Assembly (NCBI RefSeq): GCF_009602705.1 | Contig: NZ_VSWH01000001.1 | Span: 3,038,001 to 3,102,000, forward strand | Source of the DNA: Chryseobacterium vaccae | GTDB taxonomy: Bacteria > Bacteroidota > Bacteroidia > Flavobacteriales > Weeksellaceae | Reading direction: 5' to 3' | DNA length: 64,000 nt | Part shown: one piece after another, positions 56,362 to 64,000 of the stretch | How the letters are laid out: each line of letters starts with the position of its first letter | Position numbering within the stretch: the first letter of the stretch is position 1 | Translations under genes and position numbers: made by a program | Notes under the pieces: model-generated | What the model was told of the DNA's origin: nothing | What the model saw: only the letters and a program-made list of their open reading frames with translations | Databases searched by the model: none

Positions 56362-57237
56362 ATGAAAAATTTAGTAAAACTTGGATTCGCAGCATTAACA
56401 TTAATGACTTTTATAACAGCCGGCGCACAAGGTAAAAAACAGACCAACGAAAACAGTGTTCTCTGGGAAGTAACAGGAAATGGCCTTTCAAAACCTTCTT
56501 ATATTACCGGAACCTGCCATATTATGTGCAGTAAGGATTTTGAAATAAAACCGAAAGTGACAAAAGCTCTTGAAAAAACAGACCGCTTTGTGATGGAAAT
56601 CAATTATACAGATCCCTCAGAAATGACAGCATTGCAGGGAATGTTCCAAACCGACAAAAAATTGACTGACCAGCTTACGACAAATGAAGCAAAAGAACTG
56701 GATAAAATTCTTGCTGATTATGGAACCAATCTGAAAAATATGGACAATTCTTCCTCTCAGGCGCTCTACGCTCTGATCTCAATGAAAGCTGTTCCATGTC
56801 CGCAGACTGAAATAAAATCTTATGAAATAGAGCTTTTACAGGCGGCCCTTAAAAGCAAAAAGAGCATTGGCGGACTTGAAAAAGTGGAAGACCAGCTAAC
56901 CTCTATCAACAAAGCGTATGATCTGAAAGAAGTCATCAAACAGCTGAAAATGGGCAAAGAATATGAAAGTCTTCTTAAAGACATGGTGGAGGCGTTCAAA
57001 AAAGAAGATGTACAATCGGTTTACACTCTGTTTAAAAATGATAAATTTATGAACGATAAACAAGAAAAAGCAATGCTTACTGACCGAAATAAAAACTGGG
57101 CAGAAAAAATGCCGGACATGATGAAAAAAGAAAGTAATCTTTTCGCTGTAGGCGGTGCTCACCTTATGGGAGATCATGGAATCATTAAATTGCTCAGAGC
57201 AAAGGGATATACTGTAAAGCCTGTATCAGATCTATAA
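56362..57237 (+). CDS. TraB/GumN-family protein
   Basis: A 291-residue secreted protein with a signal peptide (about 1-22, ending TAGAQ). The TraB/GumN domain has YITGTCHIMCSKD (GxxH-like) near the start, FVMEINYTDPSEM with the conserved Glu, GGLEKVEDQL and FAVGGAHLMGDHGIIKLLRAKGY near the end (GxxH). The His/Glu set is that of TIKI-like metalloproteases; activity is not demonstrated. It precedes the ECF sigma gene by 24 nt and could be its cotranscribed neighbour. Confidence 0.9.
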   Translation: MKNLVKLGFAALTLMTFITAGAQGKKQTNENSVLWEVTGNGLSKPSYITGTCHIMCSKDFEIKPKVTKALEKTDRFVMEINYTDPSEMTALQGMFQTDKKLTDQLTTNEAKELDKILADYGTNLKNMDNSSSQALYALISMKAVPCPQTEIKSYEIELLQAALKSKKSIGGLEKVEDQLTSINKAYDLKEVIKQLKMGKEYESLLKDMVEAFKKEDVQSVYTLFKNDKFMNDKQEKAMLTDRNKNWAEKMPDMMKKESNLFAVGGAHLMGDHGIIKLLRAKGYTVKPVSDL

Positions 57238-57261
57238 TATAACCCAAACCATGAAATTATC

Positions 57262-57771
57262 GTGAGCAGTCAAACTGAAGCTACGTTTTTAAAGCTAGTC
57301 AATCAGCACAAAGGCATTTTATACAAAGCCTCCCGAATCTATGCTGACTCTACAGAAGATCGGGAAGATCTTCAGCAGGAGATTCTCATCCAGCTATGGA
57401 AATCTTTCCAGACTTTCAAAGGAGACAGCGAATTTTCCACCTGGATGTATCGTGTTGCCATCAATACAGCGATTACTTATCTGAAAAAGGAGAAGAAAAG
57501 AACCCAGAACCAAACTGATGCTCCTGAACATTTTGAAGTACAGAGTGAAGATTACAACCCTGCAAAAGATAAGCAGCTGGAAATTTTTTACAATGCCGTT
57601 CAGAAACTCAATCCTTTAGAGAAAGCCGTGATCTTCTATTTCATGGAAGGAATGTCCCATAAAGAAATCGGAAGCAATCTGGGTCTCAGTGAAGGTAATG
57701 CCCGTGTAAAACTCAACAGAACAAAAGAAAAAATACAACAAATCATAAAAAAAACAGGTTATGAATTTTGA
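57262..57771 (+). CDS. ECF-type RNA polymerase sigma factor
   Basis: A 169-residue sigma-70 family factor of the extracytoplasmic function type. Region 2 (about 20-85) has DREDLQQEILIQLWKSFQTF and FSTWMYRVAINTAITYLKK; region 4 (about 105-160) has LNPLEKAVIFYFMEGMSHKEIGSNLGLSEGNARVKLNRTKEKI. It starts at GTG 57262 (VSSQTEAT). The stop overlaps the next gene start by 11 nt, typical of sigma and regulator pairs. Confidence 0.93.
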   Translation: MSSQTEATFLKLVNQHKGILYKASRIYADSTEDREDLQQEILIQLWKSFQTFKGDSEFSTWMYRVAINTAITYLKKEKKRTQNQTDAPEHFEVQSEDYNPAKDKQLEIFYNAVQKLNPLEKAVIFYFMEGMSHKEIGSNLGLSEGNARVKLNRTKEKIQQIIKKTGYEF

Positions 57772-58366
57772 TCAATTAAAAGAACAATGGAATAATGAAG
57801 AAAGCAATGTTCATATTCCGGACACTATAGAACAGTTAAAAGAAAGCAAACACCCTATTGAAAGGATCCGGAAAAGCATGAAAAAGGAATTTCCCGCACA
57901 GATACTCGCTGTTATTCTGATTGCGTTTTTTCCTTTACAGTTTAAGTTTCCTTCCTCTCAGTATGTTATTTATTACACATCGTATGTAATGATGGCAGTC
58001 ATATCCTGCTATTATCTGTTCGGATTTTATCAATTTTATAAACAAACCGGTATTTATACCGGTAACACGAAAAACAGTCTTTGGAAAATCTATCATGAGC
58101 TCCGTCTCAATATGGAAAGGTATCAGTCTTTCGGATTTCTGCTCCTTCCGCATTTTTTAATTACTATCGGGCTAGTGATCTACAATACTCTTGAAGAAAA
58201 GGGAAAATCACTGAGCGGACTTTCGGAAGGATACCAACAGGCTTTAATTCTGGCTGTGCTTATCGGAACACTTGGACTCGTTACAAGCATTGTCTTATGG
58301 ACGAAGTACGTTTATGGACGTAATGCCAAACAGCTGGAAAAGATTCTTGATGATATGGACGAATAA
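57761..58366 (+). CDS. Membrane protein, probable ECF anti-sigma partner
   Basis: A 201-residue protein with an amphipathic cytosolic N-terminal part (about 1-45, including QLKEQWNNEESN) and four helices (about 48-64, 70-90, 122-140, 160-182). The N-terminal cytoplasmic segment followed by membrane helices, and the overlap with the sigma gene, suggest an anti-sigma role. No zinc-binding HxxxCxxC motif is present, so the call rests on position. Confidence 0.7.
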   Translation: MNFDQLKEQWNNEESNVHIPDTIEQLKESKHPIERIRKSMKKEFPAQILAVILIAFFPLQFKFPSSQYVIYYTSYVMMAVISCYYLFGFYQFYKQTGIYTGNTKNSLWKIYHELRLNMERYQSFGFLLLPHFLITIGLVIYNTLEEKGKSLSGLSEGYQQALILAVLIGTLGLVTSIVLWTKYVYGRNAKQLEKILDDMDE

Positions 58367-58396
58367 AGCTAAAATCTTACAGAAACCAATAACCAT

Positions 58397-58432
58397 GAAA
58401 TCCCCGGACCAAATTCCGGGGTTTCTTTTTTA
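58397..58432 (+). terminator. Terminator after the sigma/anti-sigma pair
   Basis: AAATCCCCGGA / TCCGGGGTTT is an almost perfect GC-rich 11-bp stem followed by TTTTTT. Confidence 0.88.
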
Positions 58433-58463
58433 AAAAAATGTTATTTATCATCCTCAAATTTAA

Positions 58464-58490
58464 TTGAGGTTTTATTTTTCCTTAAATTTG
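58464..58490 (+). promoter_or_regulatory. Candidate promoter of pgi
   Basis: TTG at 58464-58466 and TAAATTTG at 58483-58490 are 16 nt apart, near the Bacteroidota arrangement. A CCTCAA / TTGAGG inverted repeat (58452-58469) overlaps the -33 element. The leader would be about 75 nt. Confidence 0.5.
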
Positions 58491-58572
58491 CAGATCGGAA
58501 ATAAAATGATAAGAATTCTGATCTTTTTTTTGACGGTTCTTTTCATTTTCTGACTCACATAATTCTTACCCT

Positions 58573-60213
58573 ATGCTATCAAAAATAAACCCTATACACA
58601 CTGACAGCTGGAAAGCTCTTGATGAACATTTCGCGGGAAATGATTTCGACCTGAGAAGCCTTTTTCAGTATAACCCGAATCGTTTTAATGAATTTTCCAT
58701 CCAAAGAAATGATTTTCTTTTTGATTATTCCAAAAACCTGATCGATTCAAGAACGAAAGCTCTTTTATTAAAACTTGCTGAAGACTGTCAGTTAGAAGAT
58801 GCCATTTCCAAGATGTTTTCGGGAGAGAAAATTAACGAAACGGAAGGAAGGGCGGTTTTACACACTGCTTTAAGGGATTTTTCAGATAAGGAAATTCTTG
58901 TAGACGGTGAAAATATAAAGCCTCAGATCAGAAAAGTTCTTGATCATATGAAGGCATTCTCGGAACATATTATTTCCGGAGCGCATAAAGGTTTCAGCGG
59001 AAAAGAAATCACAGATGTTGTCAATATCGGAATCGGAGGATCTGATCTTGGCCCGGTGATGGTATGTTCTGCTTTAAAACATTTTAAAACAAGACTGAAC
59101 GTTCATTTTGTTTCCAACGTAGATGGCAATCATATTGCTGAGACTGTTAAAAACCTGAATCCGGAAACCACATTATTCATCATCGCTTCCAAGACCTTTA
59201 CTACCCAGGAGACGATGACCAATGCCTATTCAGCCAAAAACTGGTTCTTAAAGGCAGGAAAAGAAGAAGACGTAGCAAAACATTTTGTTGCTTTATCCAC
59301 TAATATCCAGGAAGTTAAAAAGTTCGGGATTGCAGAAGAAAATATTTTTGAATTCTGGGATTGGGTTGGCGGAAGATATTCCCTTTGGAGCGCTATTGGC
59401 TTGAGTATTGTTCTGGCAGTAGGCTACGACAATTTTGAACAGCTTTTAAGAGGAGCATTTGATACCGACCAGCATTTTCAGACGGCTGACTTCTCAGAAA
59501 ATGTTCCTGTTTTAATGGGACTTTTAGGAATCTGGTACCGTAATTTTTACGCAGCCACGAGCTATGCTATTCTTCCTTACTCTCAATATCTGGACAGATT
59601 CGCTGCTTATCTTCAGCAAGGCGATATGGAAAGTAACGGAAAATGTGTAGACAGAAACGGTGAATTTGTAGAATATGAAACAGGACCTATTATCTGGGGT
59701 GAACCCGGAACCAATGGACAGCATGCTTTCTATCAATTGATCCATCAGGGAACAGAATTGATTCCTGCAGATTTCATCGCGTATGCAAAGAGTCCTAATA
59801 AAGTTTCTGATCACCAGGATAAATTACTCGCCAACTTTTTTGCTCAGACTGAAGCACTTGCCTTCGGAAAAACGGAAGAGGAAGCAGAAGAAGAACTGAG
59901 AAATTCCGGTAAATCTGAAGAAGAAACAGACAGGCTGTTAAACTATAAGGTCTTCCACGGAAACACTCCAACTAACTCCATATTATTCAAAGAATTAACC
60001 CCTCTCACATTAGGACAGTTAATTGCGATGTATGAGCATAAAATTTTCGTTCAGGGGGTAATCTGGAACATTTTCAGCTTTGACCAGTTCGGGGTAGAAT
60101 TAGGAAAGGTATTAGCCAATAAAATTCTTCCGGAACTTGAAAATAATGAAGCCGTAAGTTCTCACGACAGTTCTACAAACGGGCTGATCAATTATTATAA
60201 AGAGAATAAATAG
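58573..60213 (+). CDS. pgi: Glucose-6-phosphate isomerase
   Basis: A 546-residue phosphoglucose isomerase interconverting glucose 6-phosphate and fructose 6-phosphate. Diagnostic segments are [26 protein letters not shown], the signature [32 protein letters not shown] (catalytic His) and the C-terminal [10 protein letters not shown] with the catalytic Lys. Length fits the large E. coli-type family. It is followed after 62 nt by folD. Confidence 0.97.
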   Translation: MLSKINPIHTDSWKALDEHFAGNDFDLRSLFQYNPNRFNEFSIQRNDFLFDYSKNLIDSRTKALLLKLAEDCQLEDAISKMFSGEKINETEGRAVLHTALRDFSDKEILVDGENIKPQIRKVLDHMKAFSEHIISGAHKGFSGKEITDVVNIGIGGSDLGPVMVCSALKHFKTRLNVHFVSNVDGNHIAETVKNLNPETTLFIIASKTFTTQETMTNAYSAKNWFLKAGKEEDVAKHFVALSTNIQEVKKFGIAEENIFEFWDWVGGRYSLWSAIGLSIVLAVGYDNFEQLLRGAFDTDQHFQTADFSENVPVLMGLLGIWYRNFYAATSYAILPYSQYLDRFAAYLQQGDMESNGKCVDRNGEFVEYETGPIIWGEPGTNGQHAFYQLIHQGTELIPADFIAYAKSPNKVSDHQDKLLANFFAQTEALAFGKTEEEAEEELRNSGKSEEETDRLLNYKVFHGNTPTNSILFKELTPLTLGQLIAMYEHKIFVQGVIWNIFSFDQFGVELGKVLANKILPELENNEAVSSHDSSTNGLINYYKENK

Positions 60214-60275
60214 AATCAGCTGGCTTCAGCATACCATTGTATTCAATAAATCTAAATAAAGTAAAAAAAGTAAAA

Positions 60276-61160
60276 ATGGCAGAAATTCTTGACGGATTAA
60301 AAGTATCCAAAGAAATAAAAGCAGAGATCAAGGCTGAAGTAGAAAAGATTCTAGCGTCAAAAAGAAGAGCACCGCATCTGGTAGCTATTCTTGTTGGAAA
60401 TAACGGGGCAAGTAAAGCCTATGTGAATGCTAAAGTGAAAGACTGTGAAGAAGTGGGCTTTCAATCAAGCTTAATTAAATTTCCAAGTACAGTTTCTGAA
60501 TCTGAATTACTGGAAAAAATTGATGAACTGAATAAGTCTAAAGCAGTTGACGGATTCATCGTTCAGCTGCCTTTACCGGATCAGGTTGACCAGGAGAAAA
60601 TCATTAATGCCATTGATCCAAGAAAAGATGTAGATGGCTTCCACCCTGAAAACTTCGGAAAAATGGCACTGGAAATGGATACCTTCCTTCCTGCTACCCC
60701 TTTCGGAATTTTAACGCTTCTGGAAAGATATAACATCGAAACCAAAGGGAAAGACTGTGTAATCATCGGAAGAAGTAAAATTGTAGGAAGACCTATGAGC
60801 ATCCTTATGGGAAGAAAAGATTTCCCTGGAAACTCTACGGTAACCCTTACTCACTCTTATACTAAAGACATTGAAGAATACACGAAAAAAGCTGATATTG
60901 TTATTACAGCTTTAGGAGACCCTCATTTCCTTAAAGGAGAAATGATCAAAGACGGAGCTGTAATTGTTGACGTAGGAATTACAAGAGTAGATGATGATTC
61001 TCCAAAGGGATATTATCTGGCAGGTGACGTAGATTTTGACAGCTGTGCCGCTAAAGCAGGCTGGATCACACCGGTACCCGGAGGAGTAGGACCAATGACA
61101 AGAGCTATGCTGATGAAGAATACCATCATCGCTTATAAAACATCGGTTTATAACGACTAA
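60276..61160 (+). CDS. folD: Bifunctional methylene-THF dehydrogenase/cyclohydrolase
   Basis: A 294-residue enzyme that oxidises 5,10-methylene-THF and hydrolyses methenyl-THF to 10-formyl-THF for purine and fMet synthesis. The catalytic region is SKAYVNAKVKDCEEVG (Tyr and Lys), with GFIVQLPLPDQ, and the NADP site is VIIGRSKIVGRPMSILM. The C-terminal GGVGPMTRAMLM is conserved. I start it at MAEILDGL (60276); an upstream in-frame start (60237) adds 13 residues of unlike sequence. queE follows after 6 nt. Confidence 0.96.
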   Translation: MAEILDGLKVSKEIKAEIKAEVEKILASKRRAPHLVAILVGNNGASKAYVNAKVKDCEEVGFQSSLIKFPSTVSESELLEKIDELNKSKAVDGFIVQLPLPDQVDQEKIINAIDPRKDVDGFHPENFGKMALEMDTFLPATPFGILTLLERYNIETKGKDCVIIGRSKIVGRPMSILMGRKDFPGNSTVTLTHSYTKDIEEYTKKADIVITALGDPHFLKGEMIKDGAVIVDVGITRVDDDSPKGYYLAGDVDFDSCAAKAGWITPVPGGVGPMTRAMLMKNTIIAYKTSVYND

Positions 61161-61166
61161 TTTAAA

Positions 61167-61796
61167 ATGAATAAAGAACAAGATATTTTATTAAAAGAAG
61201 GTAAAATGCTCCCTGTGATGGAGCATTTTTACACTTTACAGGGAGAAGGGGCACACACCGGAAAAGCCGCCTATTTTATCAGACTGGGAGGCTGTGATGT
61301 GGGTTGCCATTGGTGTGATGTGAAAGAAAGCTGGGATCCCAACCTTCACCCATTGATGAATGCGGAAGAAATTGCAGAAACAGCTGCAAAACATTGTAAA
61401 ACAATTGTTCTTACCGGCGGAGAGCCTCTAATGTGGAACCTGGATATTCTTACCTCCAAATTAAAAGAACTGGGATGCAGCATCCATATTGAAACTTCAG
61501 GAGCTTACCCGATGAGCGGACAGCTGGACTGGATCACACTTTCCCCAAAGAAGACAGGTCTTCCGAAAGAAGAGATCTACCAGAAAGCCAATGAGCTTAA
61601 AGTCATCATTTTCAATAATCATGATTTTACTTTTGCACAGGAACAGGCTGCCCAGGTTTCAGAAAATTGCAGGCTTTATATGCAAAGTGAATGGAGCCGG
61701 CGTGATGAAATGTATCCTAAGATCACTGATTTTATTCTGGCACATCCGGAATGGCAGGCTTCTGTTCAGACTCACAAATATCTGAATATCCCGTAA
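61167..61796 (+). CDS. queE: 7-carboxy-7-deazaguanine synthase
   Basis: A 209-residue radical-SAM enzyme that contracts 6-carboxytetrahydropterin to CDG in queuosine (and other 7-deazaguanine) synthesis. The cluster motif is GCDVGCHWCD, CxxxCxxC at C43, C47, C50. The substrate-binding ESWDPN and IVLTGGEPLMW follow. It has the short QueE form. It is translationally close to folD, perhaps one operon; no other queuosine gene is near. Confidence 0.95.
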   Translation: MNKEQDILLKEGKMLPVMEHFYTLQGEGAHTGKAAYFIRLGGCDVGCHWCDVKESWDPNLHPLMNAEEIAETAAKHCKTIVLTGGEPLMWNLDILTSKLKELGCSIHIETSGAYPMSGQLDWITLSPKKTGLPKEEIYQKANELKVIIFNNHDFTFAQEQAAQVSENCRLYMQSEWSRRDEMYPKITDFILAHPEWQASVQTHKYLNIP

Positions 61797-61839
61797 AAAT
61801 ACGTAACTTAGCCCTTCGTATCCGTTATAACACCGATAG

Positions 61840-63210
61840 ATGCAGAGAATTCGATACTCTAGATACCTGAAATCGATCATCATTTTGCTTGACCTTCTGG
61901 TTATTGCATCTATTTTTATATTCTTTTTTATCAGCAGAAACGAAGATTTAAAGTATCATGAGGAAACCTGGTATCAGAATATTTTCTCTCTGATACTGCT
62001 ATTTTTGTTCTGGATACTGCTGAGTGGCAGGACAAAAATTTACAATATCCCGAGAAACCTCACATACACCTTGTTTCTGGAACGTCTTCTGGTACACTTT
62101 TTATTTTTTATACTGGGTGTTCTGCTGATTGGAAAAGTAAGTAAAAATGTATTTTTCACTTCGGATATTTACTGGCTTTCATTTTACCTTTTTTTCTGTA
62201 TTTTCTTTACGAAGTCTATTATATTCTTTTCTATCAAATATTTTCGTTCTTTGGGGATCAACTACAGGAACGTTATGTTTTTGGGAGAAACAGATGCTAC
62301 AGACATTTTAAAGAATATATTTCAAAACAGGAAAGATTACGGATATAAAATCTTTGAATATGAAAAATCCGATATCAATGACTTAGACCTAGTGAACTTT
62401 TGGAAAAAAAATGGTATTCACACCCTGTTTTTATCAACAGAAAATAACTTCAGCGAACAAGAGGAAACACAGATCTTCCGGCTGGCAGAGGACAATAAAG
62501 TACACGTATCCCTGATACCGAGTATTACCCAAAGTGATTTTTTCCTTTATGACTTAGGCTATATTCAGACGCAGCCTATTCTTAATCAGGCAAAATATCC
62601 TTTAGACTATTATGCTAATTATCTGGTAAAAAGAACTTTTGACATGGCATTTTCCATTATCATATTGCTTTTTATCTGTTCATGGTTATTCCCGATTGTT
62701 GCTCTTTTCATAAAAGCAACTTCAAAAGGGCCTGTTTTTTTTGTTCAGAAAAGATATGGTTTTCACGAAGAAGTATTTGATTGTCTTAAATTCAGAACAA
62801 TGGTTGTAAACGATCAGTCTGCCATTAAAACTACAGAAGAAAATGATTCCAGAATCACCAGTATCGGAAAATTTCTGAGAAAGACCAGCCTTGACGAACT
62901 TCCACAATTCATTAATGTATTGAAAGGAGACATGTCTGTTGTAGGGCCACGCCCTCATATGCTGGCTGTTGACAATTATTACAAACCTAAAATCGGGAGA
63001 TACAGTTTGAGAAGCATGGTAAGTCCGGGTATTACCGGTCTAGCTCAGGTAAGTGGTCTGCGGGGAGACTATGGAGATGTGGAAATAGAAATGAAAAAAA
63101 GAATTCTTGCCGATGCTTTTTATGTGCGAAACTGGAGCTTTGTTTTGGACCTGGTGATCATTTTCAAGACAGTTTTCCTGGTTATCGGCGGAGATAAAAA
63201 CGCGAAATAA
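61840..63210 (+). CDS. Polyprenyl-phosphate sugar-phosphate transferase (WcaJ/WbaP-like)
   Basis: A 456-residue membrane enzyme of the exopolysaccharide biosynthesis polyprenyl glycosylphosphotransferase family. N-terminal helices (four, about 13-135), a CoA_binding_3-like middle (about 140-245), another membrane helix (about 268-295) and the catalytic Bac_transf domain with KATSKGPVFFVQKRYG, FDCLKFRTM, SLDELPQFINVLKGDMSVVGPRP. It transfers a sugar phosphate (often glucose or galactose) to undecaprenyl phosphate to begin a glycan. Sugar identity is unknown. The flippase at 40612 could belong to the same pathway. Confidence 0.92.
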   Translation: MQRIRYSRYLKSIIILLDLLVIASIFIFFFISRNEDLKYHEETWYQNIFSLILLFLFWILLSGRTKIYNIPRNLTYTLFLERLLVHFLFFILGVLLIGKVSKNVFFTSDIYWLSFYLFFCIFFTKSIIFFSIKYFRSLGINYRNVMFLGETDATDILKNIFQNRKDYGYKIFEYEKSDINDLDLVNFWKKNGIHTLFLSTENNFSEQEETQIFRLAEDNKVHVSLIPSITQSDFFLYDLGYIQTQPILNQAKYPLDYYANYLVKRTFDMAFSIIILLFICSWLFPIVALFIKATSKGPVFFVQKRYGFHEEVFDCLKFRTMVVNDQSAIKTTEENDSRITSIGKFLRKTSLDELPQFINVLKGDMSVVGPRPHMLAVDNYYKPKIGRYSLRSMVSPGITGLAQVSGLRGDYGDVEIEMKKRILADAFYVRNWSFVLDLVIIFKTVFLVIGGDKNAK

Positions 63211-63326
63211 GTTAAACATACTAAGGAACAGATTGAGAAAACCCAGTGGGTTCTGAGGTTCAATATCGTTCAGACCTTAAACTCATTCTTAACTTTAATT
63301 AAATAAAAAAAGTCTAATTTAGCAGC

Positions 63327-64000
63327 ATGTTAAAAAAGTTTTTCACAGCTGTAGGAGAATACATTATCCTGCTAGGTAAATCCTTACAGAAGCCTCAGAA
63401 AATGAGGGTTTTCTGGAAGCTGTTCATGAGAGAAATTAATGATCTCGGAGTCAATTCTTTTGGGCTTGTGATCTTCACTTCTATATTTGTGGGAGCAGTA
63501 GTTGCTATCCAGATGTTCAATAATTTTGATTCTTCTTCTTTCCCGATTCCGCCTTCCTTCGTGGGTTATGCTACGAAAGCAGTTTTGGTTCTGGAATTTT
63601 CGCCCACCATTATCAGTCTTATCCTGGCGGGTAAAGTAGGATCTTATATTGCATCCAGTATAGGAACCATGAGGGTTTCCGAGCAGATTGACGCATTGGA
63701 CATTATGGGGGTGAATTCGCCCAACTTTCTGATACTTCCAAAAATTTTCGCCTGCGTTATTTTCAACCCTATTCTTATTGCCATCAGTATCGTATTCGGT
63801 ATCGGTGGAGGCCATCTGGCAGGTATGCTTACCGGGAACTGGACTGAGAATGATTATATAGTAGGGATTCAGATGTATATGCCGAACTTATTCGTGTATT
63901 ATGCATTTATCAAAACTACTGTATTTGCTTTTATCATTGCTACGGTCCCTTCCTATTTCGGGTATAACGTAAAAGGAGGATCACTGGAAGTAGGTAGAGC
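63327..64000 (+). CDS. MlaE-type ABC transporter permease, start only
   Basis: The reading frame from the ATG at 63327 (MLKKFFTAVGEYIILLG) is open to the right edge, so at least 224 residues are seen and the end is missing. It matches the MlaE family: VFVGAVVAIQM-like FVGAVVAIQMF, LEFSPTIISLILAGKVGSYIAS, TMRVSEQIDALDIMGVNS (the EQIDAL box) and several membrane helices. It should form a lipid transporter with an ATPase (MlaF-like) and an MCE protein, probably encoded beyond the edge. The 116-nt leader includes a small AACCCA / TGGGTT hairpin (63240-63252). Confidence 0.92.
   Translation, partial: MLKKFFTAVGEYIILLGKSLQKPQKMRVFWKLFMREINDLGVNSFGLVIFTSIFVGAVVAIQMFNNFDSSSFPIPPSFVGYATKAVLVLEFSPTIISLILAGKVGSYIASSIGTMRVSEQIDALDIMGVNSPNFLILPKIFACVIFNPILIAISIVFGIGGGHLAGMLTGNWTENDYIVGIQMYMPNLFVYYAFIKTTVFAFIIATVPSYFGYNVKGGSLEVGR

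Noticed and set aside
63240..63252. AACCCA / TGGGTT palindrome before the MlaE gene as a terminator
   Set aside because: Only 6 bp and no T tract; noted only as a leader structure.

Overview
The window looks like about 64 kb of chromosome from a flavobacterium close to Chryseobacterium (Weeksellaceae, Bacteroidota). The support is low GC, Bacteroidota-type promoters (TAnnTTTG at -7), few Shine-Dalgarno sites, many SusC/TonB-type barrels and C-terminally reduced lipoproteins, a fused CcoN/CcoO oxidase, a ThiS-ThiC-TenI-ThiE-ThiG-ThiH-ThiF operon and a prokaryotic HU-CCDC81 protein. The genus is inferred from protein and operon resemblance, not from a marker gene. No tRNA, rRNA, IS element, prophage or CRISPR array is visible. 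This is mostly core chromosome.

Layout. 1-6 kb: lipoprotein start, 2-hydroxyacid dehydrogenase, acyl-CoA thioesterase, HU-CCDC81 protein, a TPP-riboswitch-controlled TonB receptor (probable thiamine importer) and a WG-repeat protein. 6.3-11.7 kb: two aconitases of different families in tandem. 11.9-19.1 kb: a LytS/LytTR-type two-component system divergent from a barrel receptor / DUF5694 / barrel receptor cassette. 19.2-25.3 kb: the thiamine operon, read leftwards behind a second TPP riboswitch whose downstream hairpin covers the thiS start codon. 25.5-28.1 kb: RluA-type pseudouridine synthase, small membrane protein, panB, Crp/Fnr regulator. 28.2-37.0 kb: the complete cbb3 oxidase locus (ccoI, ccoS, ccoNO, ccoQ, ccoP, ccoG, ccoH, SafE-like copper-assembly protein). 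37.0-38.6 kb: two paralogous lipoproteins. 38.7-42.9 kb: serS, a lipoprotein, a flippase/acyltransferase pair, a conserved 162-residue protein. 43.1-49.1 kb: MCE protein with HdrD/HdrB-like Fe-S proteins, and a PpiD-like chaperone. 49.4-58.4 kb: lon, PerM-like transporter, DoxX, acyl-CoA dehydrogenase, DUF4349 lipoprotein, TraB/GumN protein, ECF sigma with a probable membrane partner. 58.6-64 kb: pgi, folD, queE, a sugar-phosphate transferase and the start of an MlaE permease.

How parts work together. Thiamine supply is handled by de novo synthesis and by outer-membrane uptake, each under its own TPP aptamer. Microaerobic respiration is encoded as one block, and the Crp/Fnr gene diverging from it shares TGA-N6-TCA candidate operators with the ccoI and ccoS upstream regions. 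The least explained structures are degenerate 7-nt-period repeats, one inside the leader of the thiamine receptor and two flanking the doxX gene, a 20/21-nt direct repeat upstream of the LytS-type kinase, and inverted repeats before lon and the second aconitase.
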